Made by a program: the position numbers and the translations under genes
Assembly (NCBI GenBank): GCA_024114885.1
Contig: CP099418.1
Coordinates: 3,410,001-3,474,000, forward strand
Reading direction: 5' to 3'
Source of the DNA: Septoria linicola
Lineage: Eukaryota > Ascomycota > Dothideomycetes > Mycosphaerellales > Mycosphaerellaceae
DNA: 64,000 nt
Shown here: positions 32,668-42,884 of the stretch, piece after piece
Layout of the letters: each line of letters starts with the position of its first letter
Numbering within the stretch: position 1 is the stretch's first letter
The notes under the pieces: generated by a model
Databases searched by the model: none
Told to the model about the DNA's origin: nothing
The model's input: only the letters and a program-made list of their open reading frames with translations

Positions 32668-34320
32668 TCATTTCAGCTCCTGCGCCGGATTCCAAGTCGG
32701 AGCAAGAGTCGCGTTGCCATCGACGGGGCTGGTGGAGTTCTGTTCGTAGTACTCTGCCATATGCATAGCGGATAGTTCACCATCGGTCATATCGCCGAGC
32801 GCGTCGTCAAAGTGGCTTTCTCCAGCATTGCCGCCTGGTCCAGCAGCGGCAGAAGGGTCCATCTGGAAGCCTTGAAGAGTCGGGTCGACGACGTCTTGGT
32901 GTTGAGTCAGATACTGAGCGTGCTCGTACTGCTGCGATCCAGGTTGTGGAGTAGCAGACGTGGAAGGCGCGACTTGGTACGGATGCTGCTGGTACTGGTA
33001 CTGTGGATAGACGGGCTGGCCATACATGTTACCACTGTACTGTTGAGCGGCGTACTGCTGAGGCGTGCTCGTCCTCGAGTTACTGAATATGTCCTCTGGA
33101 CCGGAACCTCCAGGCAGGCCAAGGCTGCCCATGGTTGACTGTTGACCTTGCATAGAGGCAGGAGTGGGTACACGAGGGGCGGCATGTACTTCTTGATACA
33201 TGTAGGGACTTTGTGCATACTGCTGCTGAGGGGAGGCTTGGATCCAAGTATGTGTTTGTGTATGATACTGCTGGCCAGTGTGCGGGTCGTAGGCGACATT
33301 CGACGCGAGAGGTCTGCCTGGTTGAGCGTATCGGAAGTGCGTTTGCTCGTAGCCACCGACATGCTGGTCGTAGTAAGGATGTGAGCCAAAGCCAACATTA
33401 CTCGGCAGGTATGCTGCATCGCGGTCCTGTCGTCTTTGTCGAACCTGGCGTCCGCCACGATACTCTCCATCTGGATCGCGGTCATCGAGGTCGCTAGTCT
33501 CATCCTCGTCGTCTGTCATCTCACCCTTGCGACGTTTGGTGGAAGTCTTGCTCGGCGAGAATTTGTACTTGGGATGTGCCTCCTGGTGGTGCTGGCGTTC
33601 GATCTTAGCCCATTCATCGAAGCGGTTGCGAACTTCTTCCGACTCCAGAGGCCAGGACTGACCAGCAACTGACGAGACGATCTGGTGGTTATGTTGCTCG
33701 CACCACTTTTTGCATCTATCGGCATACGCTGATCGATAGAGTATGAAGGAATTTTGAGGACGTTTGATGTACCCGCCTTGAGCGGCGACCTCCTGGAGGC
33801 GCACTGCGACGGGTCGGTTGACAAATGCTTCTGTGTCTTTGACTGGCACGTCCATGCCCTCGGTCAGGACTGACAGTGGTGCGGTGAGCTTGGGAAGCTT
33901 CGACTTGTCGAGCTTGCTCTTCTTCTCTTTCTTGGGTCCAGGAGACTTTGAGACTCTGGATTTGCTGGTGCTGAAAGGAGAGTCTGTTCTGGTTCCGGTA
34001 GATCGACCACTCCGCGTCCGGACCCCCTCGCTAGTAGTGTTGGAACGGGGTGTTGGTGCATTGTGCACGTATGAATGCTCATTGGAGTAGACACCTTCAA
34101 AGTTGTCCTGCTGTATGTTAGTGAGTTCAGACTTGTGACAGAAGGGAACGTTCATGTGACTTACATAGAGGCCTAGGTCGTTGACATCTTCCTTGTACTC
34201 TGGAAAGTGTTCGGTGGACTGGTGAGGATACTGCGCATTGAACCTCTCGAGCTCGTCGCGAAGCTTGGAGTCGAGTTGTTCGTGAGAGGTACCTTGATGC
34301 ATGACGGCGGTGGATGTCAT
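32668..34320 (-). CDS. HMG-box transcription factor
   Basis: Exons 34165..34320 and 32668..34110 (minus) give 532 residues. A 54-bp intron at 34111..34164 (GTAAGT, CACTAAC branch, ACAG) is a multiple of three without a stop, so the unspliced frame is also open. Residues about 165-235 hold the HMG box: YIKRPQNSFILYRSAYADRCKKW, then QIVSSVAGQSWPLESEEVRNRFDEWAKIERQHHQEAHPKYKFSP, which bends DNA. It is preceded by a basic Ser/Lys-rich stretch and followed by KTSTKRRKGE (probable nuclear signal), an acidic patch and a long Gln/Tyr/Pro-rich region, probably for activation. It resembles fungal mating- or development-linked HMG proteins, but I cannot name it. Confidence 0.88.
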   Translation of the reverse strand: MTSTAVMHQGTSHEQLDSKLRDELERFNAQYPHQSTEHFPEYKEDVNDLGLYVSHMNVPFCHKSELTNIQQDNFEGVYSNEHSYVHNAPTPRSNTTSEGVRTRSGRSTGTRTDSPFSTSKSRVSKSPGPKKEKKSKLDKSKLPKLTAPLSVLTEGMDVPVKDTEAFVNRPVAVRLQEVAAQGGYIKRPQNSFILYRSAYADRCKKWCEQHNHQIVSSVAGQSWPLESEEVRNRFDEWAKIERQHHQEAHPKYKFSPSKTSTKRRKGEMTDDEDETSDLDDRDPDGEYRGGRQVRQRRQDRDAAYLPSNVGFGSHPYYDQHVGGYEQTHFRYAQPGRPLASNVAYDPHTGQQYHTQTHTWIQASPQQQYAQSPYMYQEVHAAPRVPTPASMQGQQSTMGSLGLPGGSGPEDIFSNSRTSTPQQYAAQQYSGNMYGQPVYPQYQYQQHPYQVAPSTSATPQPGSQQYEHAQYLTQHQDVVDPTLQGFQMDPSAAAGPGGNAGESHFDDALGDMTDGELSAMHMAEYYEQNSTSPVDGNATLAPTWNPAQELK

Positions 34321-37056
34321 TGTTCGAGGTTGCCGGTGGCGGTCGGACGTTGAGACCTGTGGACGAAAGGCTTTCGACGATCGAAGAGATCAATGCCGAA
34401 CGGGAAAGTGCCAGAGATTGTCTGCATGTCTTGTAAGCAAGGATTATCATTGCCATGGTTGCTCTCCGACAGTTTGTCCTGCAGGCCAAGGTGCATGAAC
34501 GCTCCACAGGGAAGCACTTGGAAGAGAGCAGTACCTTGTGCGACTATCCGCTGCTGCATACACTTTGTTCTACGCTATGCCGACAACCGGTGCGAATGGC
34601 TCTTTGCTGCAGGTAAGCGATGAATGCTCACCTTGTCGTAGGTCTTTGCTTTGGAGTAGAAGACTCTTTGCGTCGGACTCCTTTGCCACGGTCGATGTCG
34701 TTGTCTGAGGAAGGTCTTTGTCTCGGAGGTGGCCAAAGAAGAGTGAGAGGCGAGCAGAGACAGAAAGGATGTCAGGCAAAAAGTCACACACGATCCTTTG
34801 TGTGCGTAGAGTGTTCAAGATACTTGTAGTGATGAGTCTGCAGCTGATCCGGTTCAAGCAATCGATGTTCGCTCCTACTGAAGACGGTCGACGTTCACCG
34901 CATCCGTAGCTGTCTTGGACCCAGGCGTGAAGACGACTCTCAAAAGGCCGCTTTCGGAAGTCGAGCTTGCGCGACCACTCCGCCGCGATGAGCATAGTAG
35001 CGCGCAATGTAGATAGGACGATGAGTTATAGAGACGACTCGCTGCTCGCAGTGCTCCGAGTGAAGAGACAGCATGAGCAGGGCGCCTCCAGAGGTCCATA
35101 ATCTCCCGAAAGGTCAACCACGCTCACGCAGCTTGGAAGCACGGCGAGCAGCGCCACTTCTGCTGTGTGGGACTGGGCTAAGCCAGCTTCTGGCACCTTC
35201 ACAGTATCGTTATGAGGGCACACGACAATTCTGCTATAGCATGTGCCTGTCGATCTGGTCCCCCACTAACTTGCAGTGGGGCTTTTTGACGAGCAGTAGG
35301 AATATGGATGGTCGAGCTGGACGTGCAAGGATGCGCGGTGGAGTGCTCGCTCATCGCCGCAGTGGTAGAGGGTGGTATCTGCTCACACTCTGCACGGAAT
35401 CTGTGTTTGTTGCACGCGGTGCTCGACCCGCATTCCTCGCGCTAGTCCTGTCCATGTCTGAAACTGTGGATGACTAGTCCAATAGCGATCTTTCAGCGTC
35501 AACAACTACGCCCACACACACAAGACCAAATGCGGTCTGGTGATTGCAAGTACCTGCGCACGATCTGCGAACGCAGCGTGATCCTGGCCCACCCGTCGGC
35601 TGCCTGCATGTTCGACCCAACGACTAGGCGCTTGGGCGTTTGAGCCTTGCAGACGCACGATCGATGGATGCTCTAACAGCCAATGATCATAATGCTCTGA
35701 TTGCTTGGACTGTGATCGTGCGCGCGCAGTCTCAGTCGTGAGTTCCGGTCGTGGTGTTCCTTAGCGCACTTGGACTCTTGACACGGCAGCAAGTGCAGCC
35801 GGTGGGCTCCGCTGGGATGAGCGGTCATACACGCCATTTCCGTCGCGACTAGGACAGTCGTGCTACAGGACCGCAGCGAATATCAGACCTGATACATGGT
35901 GTGTAGTACAGGGCTTGACGCATGAGCACTAGCGCCCATTCCTCCTGGCACTCAGCACACATACTTCGGTAGCAACCGAGTTCCCTGCACGCAACCAGCC
36001 GCAGTAAGTGGTTCGGTTGACCACTAGCACTGCGGCCTAGTCTGCCGAAACGCAGTCGGAGAGCCTCATGCTTGTAGTGATGGTCTGCTCCGAGAGAGCA
36101 ACTTCTGCCGCAAGGATGCTGCAGGTACAGATCCCGACACTGTACTCAGACGCATGCACGTATCGGCCAACAGTAGCACAAGAAGAGCAAAGTAGTGGGC
36201 GTGTGGTCGAGCAACTCTGTGCTACTGTGATTCGAACCTTAGCTGCATAGTCTCTTCAGATGTCGCCCATCATCTCGACACCACTTTTAGTTGTGTTCAG
36301 CAATGGCGAAGACTGACTGCGCCATTGGTGTGCATTATAGGTACTCTTGCGAGATAAGGGTTGGATTCACACATATTTAGATCCCGTCATTGGATACCAG
36401 TCATCCAGCGTCCTGCTGTTGTGGCCACAGCCAAGACCATATACTTTCCGGATAATGTCCGATGCTGAAGCACAGAAGTGGTAGAAGATCTGCTTTCGTC
36501 ACCGCGGGCAGCTGCACTGACACACGCCTCTTCCTAACGATCACAGACATTGTGAAACCACAGTCGGACTGCTGAGGCTGATGCAAAGCCCCACATGCAG
36601 CCACTTCAGGATATTTTGTGGGGGCAGTGACCTGCGGTAGTGGAGGAAGTTTGAGGCCCATTTGTTAAGCGTTGGTGGAGTATAGAGCATATACCATACT
36701 GGCACATCCTCTCGGCGCTCCCGAAAGTTGAGCAAAGTCAGGTAGCGAGCATCACACGCTTCGCTAAGGCTGATATTGCGTGTTCTTCGCGTGTGGCAGC
36801 GGGCCCGAATTGCTCTGAACCAATACTCGAATGGCGCAAGTTCTTTTAGGCAGTCATGAATTGAGAACATCGTTGTTGGCAGTCAGATATACTGTGACTT
36901 CACTTATTAGCAAAGGAATTGATCTTTCGTCGCCGTGACAGGTCGCCTAAACTTGTTCCCACAGCTGTCAGTCACGGCAGAGGCGTCTAGTGAGAGCACA
37001 CTGCCGCCCGAAGGGACCTTGAGGATACGCAAGTATTTTGCTCAGGGTGGCCACGC
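34321..37056. other. 2.7-kb stretch without a recognisable gene
   Basis: This region lies upstream of the HMG-box gene (minus) and beyond the Acl4 3' end (minus). The part next to 34320 is likely promoter and leader. A hairpin followed by five T lies at 35261..35287. A 109-codon minus-strand frame at 36541..36870 (starts MFSIHDCLKELAPFEYW) is the only moderately long frame and shows no known family. No RNA gene was found. Confidence 0.5.
35261..35287 (+). other. Perfect 7-bp hairpin followed by TTTTT
   Basis: CCCCACT (35261..35267) and AGTGGGG (35275..35281) pair perfectly around a 7-base loop, then C and five T. It looks like a terminator-type hairpin or the end of a small Pol III transcript, but no promoter boxes are visible upstream. 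Confidence 0.4.
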
Positions 37057-38286
37057 TCACGAGTCCTGCATCTGCTCGTCTTCGTCTTCATCGTCTTGTT
37101 CGTCCTCATCGTCTTCAATGCCCTCCCATTCTGACTCATCGTCCCCTCCTTCGGCCTGCTGATCTTCGGAGCCCAGTACCGCGTCAAGCTCCTGCACAAG
37201 CTCCTGCGCGTGACTAAACAGTCTTTCATCTTCGTACTCCTGCTGCTTGTACAGCTTGAGACTAGTCTTGAGCCACTTGCGGCTTCCCTTCATTGCGCGC
37301 GCATGTGAATCTTGTCCTGCAGACGATGCGCCTGTGTCCATCGCCTCACCGTTACCCGCGCCCGCGTTAGCTTGTGTACGCTCAGCCAGCAAGTACTGGC
37401 ACCAGCCTCCCAGATACCACGCTTCGACACTCTGATCATCCTCTTGGATGAGTCGATGCAGGACTTCCATGGCTTCGCTTTCGAGGTCAGCTTCCATCAA
37501 TAGTCTCGCTAAAGAGACCTTGGTTGGAAAATCGGGCACAGCAGGATCTTCTGGCTCGAGGTCCAACCATAGCGCGAGAGACCGCTTCAGTGCCGACTGG
37601 GCGTCTGGCTGTCGATCTTGTGACAACCTGACGGACGCTAGCGTCTGTAAGACTTCGGCGCTCGTCTCGTCCTCGACTGACATTGCCTCCGTGATCAAGT
37701 TCTCGCAGCGTGCCTCTGCATCATCCTCCCAAGACAGATCCGTCATGTACACCTCGACGATTCCGCAGAGCGCATTGGCCAGTTTTCGCTTCTTCTCGAC
37801 GCGCATGAGAAGGAGAGTGTCCTCGTCCATTCCAGCAGGCACTCCAGAGCCGTTCTCCAGAGCCTCGATTTCGTACTGCAAAGCCTTGGCGCCCTTTTCG
37901 AACCACTGCACACTCTGCTTACCACCTTCCTCGCACAGTTGAGCAAGCCACAAGAACTTCTCAGCGCCACCGCCTAGAGCTTCGGGGACTTTGCCTTCCG
38001 GATCGAGTCGTACGGCCTGCTCGAAGTAGTCTCTGGCCGAGTCCACAGCTCCGAGCTCAATAGAAATTTCTCCCAGCAGAGTAGCAGCAGGCAGCTTCTC
38101 GGTGATGGATCCATTTTTGACGTGCGCCCATAGCTTCTTGGCCACGACAAGTGCTTCTGTCGGTTGCGATTGCTCTACCAATTCCAGGGCTGAAGCGCAG
38201 AGCTGTTCTGGGGACTGTTCGGTTGCCATTTTGGGCTTCTTGTCCTGTTTGAGCTGCTTCTTCTCGCGTGATGATTTCTTGGCCAT
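37057..38286 (-). CDS. Assembly chaperone Acl4-like TPR protein
   Basis: A single exon of 409 residues. I start at the ATG at 38286 (MAKKSSREKKQLKQDKKPKM), a basic N-terminus. The frame is open further upstream without support. TPR-type helices fill residues about 25-330 (for example ALELVEQSQPTEALVVAKKLW, ARDYFEQAVRLDPEGKVPEAL, EVLQTLASVRLSQDRQPDAQ and EAWYLGGWCQYLLAERT), ending in a strongly acidic tail (ESEWEGIEDDEDEQDDEDED). This matches yeast Acl4, the dedicated chaperone that holds ribosomal protein Rpl4 from translation to nuclear assembly. The acidic end probably neutralises the basic client. Confidence 0.87.
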   Translation of the reverse strand: MAKKSSREKKQLKQDKKPKMATEQSPEQLCASALELVEQSQPTEALVVAKKLWAHVKNGSITEKLPAATLLGEISIELGAVDSARDYFEQAVRLDPEGKVPEALGGGAEKFLWLAQLCEEGGKQSVQWFEKGAKALQYEIEALENGSGVPAGMDEDTLLLMRVEKKRKLANALCGIVEVYMTDLSWEDDAEARCENLITEAMSVEDETSAEVLQTLASVRLSQDRQPDAQSALKRSLALWLDLEPEDPAVPDFPTKVSLARLLMEADLESEAMEVLHRLIQEDDQSVEAWYLGGWCQYLLAERTQANAGAGNGEAMDTGASSAGQDSHARAMKGSRKWLKTSLKLYKQQEYEDERLFSHAQELVQELDAVLGSEDQQAEGGDDESEWEGIEDDEDEQDDEDEDEQMQDS

Positions 38287-38514
38287 GTGAAAAAGTATGC
38301 TTGACAGTGAGTGTTCGAACGTGGCAGTTTTGTTGTCAATGGTGATGATGTTGTCGTGCACTTCTGAAAAATTAATTGGCAAGCCCAAAAGTTTATCCGA
38401 TCGAACTCATGCAGGGATCAGTACAACTAAGTTAGCGTCATATTGCTGCATCATGGCTTCGTGGTGGACATTCGATGCCTGGAATCGATCAGTCCGCCAG
38501 TCAGTCAGTCAGTC

Positions 38515-39261
38515 ATGGGTCGTGAAGAGCAGCAGGAAGAGCGCGAGGTGCTCGACTCGATCTTCCCGGACGAGATTCACGACATTTCCGACACAGAATT
38601 CCGCATCAGCATCCGGCTCGACACTCCGCAGTCACAACATGACACACTCGCCAGAAACGATGGCGACGACGACGACGACGAGCAGGTCGAGGACGACCGC
38701 GTGGTCATCATCCTCAACGTGCGGTATCCCGAAGCATATCCCGATGTAGCGCCCATTCTCGACATCACACAGCCGCCCAACGCGCCCAAACATGAACACC
38801 TCGATATCCAGGAAGACAAACAACGCTTGCTGGATGCCCTTGAGCCCGAGATGGAAGCCTCGCTGGGCATGCAAATGGTCTTCACCATCCATGCCACCCT
38901 CAAGGAAGCCGCCGAGCAGCTCATCGCCGAGCGATACAATGCCATCATCGCACTGCAAGATGCGGAGCGGGCACGACTAGAAGCCGAGGAGAACAAGCGC
39001 TTTGAGGGTGAAAAAGTCACGCGGGAACGCTTCCTGGAATGGAGGGATAGGTTTCAGAAGGAAATGGCTGAAGAAGCGGAAAGAAAGCGTCTGGAACAAG
39101 AAGCAGAAGAGAAGAAGAAGCGCGGCGGCAAGGAGTTGAAAGATGTGATGACAGGCAGGCAGCTGTGGGAGCAAGGTCTGGCGGGCAAGAATGCCGATGA
39201 CGAGGACGAGGGTGAGGATGCCATCACAGACGGTATGCGGCAGGTGAAGGTTGGAGGCTGA
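38515..39261 (+). CDS. RWD-domain protein, Gir2/RWDD1-like
   Basis: A single exon of 248 residues from the ATG at 38515 (MGREEQQEEREVLDSIFPDE). An in-frame ATG at 38443 lies before a CAGT microrepeat and looks non-coding. Residues 1-125 form an RWD domain (LDSIFPDEI, then VIILNVRYPEAYPDVAPILDI, and LGMQMVFTIHATLKE). A long charged helix rich in Glu/Lys/Arg (about 130-210) and an acidic end follow. Yeast Gir2 and human RWDD1 (DFRP2) bind the DRG2/Rbg2 GTPase. Gir2 also binds Gcn1 and tempers Gcn2 signalling. Cytosolic. It is divergent from the ribosome-linked Acl4 gene across about 230 bp. Confidence 0.9.
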   Translation: MGREEQQEEREVLDSIFPDEIHDISDTEFRISIRLDTPQSQHDTLARNDGDDDDDEQVEDDRVVIILNVRYPEAYPDVAPILDITQPPNAPKHEHLDIQEDKQRLLDALEPEMEASLGMQMVFTIHATLKEAAEQLIAERYNAIIALQDAERARLEAEENKRFEGEKVTRERFLEWRDRFQKEMAEEAERKRLEQEAEEKKKRGGKELKDVMTGRQLWEQGLAGKNADDEDEGEDAITDGMRQVKVGG

Positions 39262-39522
39262 ACGTGGTTGAAAATGCTGCACCCTCCTCCGATTTCGCGT
39301 CATTTGCTGCTAATGAGCTGCTGCGTCCGTTCAGAGGAGCATCGAGCCGGATGTCCGCAGATGCTACCTGTCTGTATTGTCTCGAGTGAGCTTTACAGAA
39401 CGTCGAGAACTACAAGTCCGAGGCGGCCGCACGACTGGCCATGACTTGCAGACCCTTAGGAAGGCGCAACCTCACGAAAGAGACGAATGTACAGAATCTT
39501 CGCGCGACCGAGATTGACTGTA

Positions 39523-40541
39523 TCAGTTCCTCGGTAGTCCCTGATGTCATTCAGCATGCATACCAAACGCCCACGAGTGGACATGAGTCTTACCATATTC
39601 CACGTTCCTGTCCCACGATATGGCTCATCTTTTCTCGCCCCAGAATTATAGTCTTCGACCTTCCTCGTCTCCGGCCCCCATAAACTGCCGTCCTGCTTGG
39701 CCACATCGTTCGCAAACCCCGGAGTCCAACGATGACCGTCCTGCCTGACTGCGTTCCAGTCGCCCACGGCCGCATCCTGAAGTGCTCCCAGCCAAGTCCC
39801 CAGCTTCTGCAACACAGTCATCGATTTCCTCCCTTTCGCAATAAACAACGTTCGATGCACTGTCCCTGAGCTGAGCTCCATTTTGGCTGGTTGCTTCAAT
39901 GCCACAATATCAAAGTCTTCAAATCCAGCAGCTTGGTACATGTCTCTCATCTGATCTCCCGTGAAGCCGTTGTGTTTGATCGTGTGCGCCATTTCTGACA
40001 TCGAGCCATTGTTCCCCGATGCATCGTGGTTGTGTTTGTGATCAAATGGTAAGAAGTCAATGACGACTAGCACGCCTGTGCCGGCTTTGAGTCGTGCGGC
40101 GAGACGTTTGAGGGCCTGCTCTGGGTGCTCGAAGTGATGGAAGCCGAGCCCGATTGCTGCAATGTCGAACTCATGCCATTCGGCAGTATTGAGAGAAGGG
40201 TCGGTCGTGTCCCCGAGAAGGTCTCCGACCACGGCATGCGCTTGGTCTTCGGTTAGACCGGAAGATGTGGCGGCTTCGTTGTACTGCTTGACCATGTTCT
40301 CGCTGATGTCTATGCCGCGGATCTGGGTGACATGACTGCCCAAGGCCTGGGTGATGGCTCCTGTACCACATGCATAATCTAGTAGTTTCACTTCTCGTTT
40401 GTTGGTCTGTTGATCACCCGTTGTGGCCCACTGTGCGCCGAGCCATTCTTGTCTTGCAATCAATGCTTCGGCCACTTGCGTCTTGAGCTCGTGTTGCCAC
40501 GGCTTCGTGTTGTAGGTGGCGGAAAGGTCGCTATCGTGCAT
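39523..40541 (-). CDS. Class I SAM-dependent methyltransferase
   Basis: Exons 39594..40541 and 39523..39540 (minus) give 321 residues after removing a 53-bp GTAAGA...CAG intron (39541..39593). If the intron is kept, the frame stays open to 39456 and gives 361 residues, so the C-terminus is uncertain. Residues about 52-62 carry LLDYACGTGAITQAL (motif I), IRGIDISENMVKQYNEAA (motif II), then FDIAAIGLGFHHFEHPEQALKRLAARL and VLVVIDFLPF. These are the steps of a UbiE/Coq5-like small-molecule methyltransferase. Substrate unknown. The tail after residue about 235 (LGTWLGALQDAAVGDWNAVR...GPETRKVEDYNSG) is outside the usual fold. Confidence 0.83.
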
Positions 40542-40948
40542 TAGCAGTGATCCTTGGCCAAGGTTGGAGACTGTTACTTGAACGCCTTGCGATTCGCTTC
40601 GGTGAACGCGGACATTGTAGGTTGAGACTTGTTATTGGGTTCGCTCTGTTTCACTATAGCATTGAGAATGTAGCATGCACAGCACAGCGGCGCTGAGTTC
40701 AATCTTTTATGCTGAGAGGCATGTTCTTGTGGTGATGCTAACCTGCTAAAAGTCTCCGAAGCATGTGAAGTCTCCAGGTTCGGACAGAATGCGGGGCTGG
40801 GCAGTAACTAGTGGAGACATAAGACTGGAGATGTGAAATATGATCAATCTGGACATACTGGAATTCAAGGTCTGCAAGCCGTATACTAAGTTCTGTCTTG
40901 TTATTCAACAGTGCGTCTGTGCCCAAGGGCCCAACAACTTGTCCACAC
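40542..40948. other. Intergenic stretch, no gene seen
   Basis: This 407-bp region lies between the methyltransferase promoter side and the ERG24 3' end. No feature found. Confidence 0.5.
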
Positions 40949-42553
40949 TCAGTAGATACCCGGAATGATTCTCCATCGGACGATCTGACAATACTTCTCC
41001 CAATCTTCGCCGTACTTGCGTCTGCACTTCGCCTCATCACGCTTCTCACGGTGGATGAGCAAGATGGCAAAGTACAGCATGTAGAAGTAAGTAATGGGAA
41101 TACCTGCACCTTTCATGCCATCGGTCGACACCAGGCGGGAGTTCTCGAATAAGATGGTGGGCGTGAGCTTGTAGCCAGCCGCCAAGGTCGGCAGGCAGTA
41201 CGACCAGCTCATTAGCCAGTCACCCAAGTAGTTGATGTGTCTTGCGGTTCCCCACCAGCCAGTAGTGAGCAATCGGGATCCAGTAGCCGTCTCGATGTAC
41301 TCCAGATGGGCGACCTTGGGATCGTTGGGGTTTGTGCGGAATACGTTCTTCTCGTTGTTGGTGGCGCGGAAGATGTAGTAGCCTGTGGCCTGAATTGCAA
41401 GGATAATGCCAACATAGAGAGGACCAAGAGCGACTGGGTGAACACTGAGATACTTGGCCTGGATGGAGTAGATGAACGGCACCCAAACGAGATCGCCAAA
41501 CGAGAGCATGAAGCCGAAGCCATCAGTCGTGAGATCCATGGTTGTGAGGATGGCGGGCTCCATGTAAAGCGCATCGAAAACATACACGGCCTGTGAGATG
41601 ATTACAATGACTGCATGATTGTTAGTGCAAGTATGCCTGGAAAGAGCGAGATCGACTTACGCATCGAGTCAGTAATATAGCCATAGCTCTTGTACTGCTT
41701 GGCCGCAAAGGCGAGATCCAAAAGCACCCAGCCAATCATGCCAGGTCGCAGTTCCATGAAACTCTTGATGTCAACCTCCCCAATGAAAGGAATGGTCACG
41801 CGTGGATTGAGCTCGCGACCAATGTACCAGTCATACAAGATGTTGCCGCTGTGTCCCCCTGCTGCCAGTTCGCGTTGCTCTTTGTTTCCAGCCTTGACCT
41901 CGAACGATTTCAGGTAGACATAGATGGCGAGCGCGTACGCGATGATGATGTTGACGGTGAGCAGCTGAATGTAGTTGCGGTTGATAAAGGTCCAGACCTG
42001 AAAGTCGGGGCCTCGGACGATGGTACCAGCTGCACACGCGACGAAGATGGTTACGGCAGAGAGGAAGGCATTGAACCTGTACTTCAGCCGACCGCCAGTC
42101 CTGAGCTCGGTGCCCTCCACTTCGTGCGCTGGGAGGAGCACCCAGAGCAGGAAACTGAGGCCATACCAGAAGAGCGTGCCCAAGACAGCCTCGATGTTGA
42201 TCAGTCCCGACCATCCTGGCCAGCCGACTTCAGCTGCGAGAGTATCAAGAGCGTGCTGCCACGGGGCCTTGTTGGAGAGGGTTGGAGGTGTGAAGAGCTT
42301 GCTGGGCGACAGCAGCGATGGTGGAGGACAGCCAGACACGTCGTTGCAGAGGAACCCAAAGGCATAACATGCAATGGGCAAACCGAATGAGATCAGAGAT
42401 GCGCCGAGCCTATGATCTGGTTAGGATGGGTTTCAAACTCATTGCCCGTTGACCGTGGGCGCTGGCTGTCACTTACGGTCCTCCAAATTCATAGCCATGC
42501 GCTTCTTCCTGCGCGGGCACTGTCTTACGCGCGATCGCTTTTGTACGCGCCAT
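40949..42553 (-). CDS. ERG24: Delta(14)-sterol reductase
   Basis: Exons 42477..42553, 41661..42409 and 40949..41610 (minus) give 495 residues. Introns are 67 bp and 50 bp. The first splice gives HGYEFGGPLGASLISFGLPIACYAF, typical of the family's N-terminus. Many membrane helices follow. Conserved stretches include GRELNPR, LDLAFAAKQY, and near the end GTARHINYLGDWLMSWSYCLPTL, the binding region for NADPH and sterol, then HREKRDEAKCRRKYGEDWEKYC and the hallmark C-terminus RIIPGIY. The enzyme reduces the C14-15 double bond in ergosterol synthesis in the ER membrane and is the target of morpholine fungicides. Confidence 0.95.
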
Positions 42554-42884
42554 TGTGGTCGATGTGAGTATCTGACACTACTGACACAGAGTGGGCGTCG
42601 CGTGTCAGCAAGAATATATTGCTTGCAGTTGGCATCGTACGAGAGCACAACGCGCCAACAATGACGATGACGCGCGACAAATTGCAATTGGCCCAAGCTT
42701 CTGAAAACAAGCCGCGCAGCTCACGTATCAGCAGCAGCAGAGCTTGTCTTTAGTAGTGGTGCAGGTATATACAGGTTGCGAGCCCATGTGAAGCTCAGCT
42801 CTGGCCCTTCTACTGTACAGCATTCTGTTCGTTATCGTTTGTTCTGTGGACCAGTGCTGTGTGCCAGTGCTGTCATACGCTCCA
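42554..42884. other. Intergenic stretch, no gene seen
   Basis: This 331-bp region lies between the ERG24 start and the 3' end of the Sgf11-like gene, both on minus. No feature found. Confidence 0.5.

Noticed and set aside
36229..36240. GATTCGAACC, the reverse of a tRNA B-box
   Set aside because: The flanking bases do not form a T-stem and no acceptor or anticodon arm can be built.
36541..36870. 109-codon minus-strand frame, possible small gene
   Set aside because: No known motif, no splice support, and ordinary length for chance frames in a gene-free stretch.
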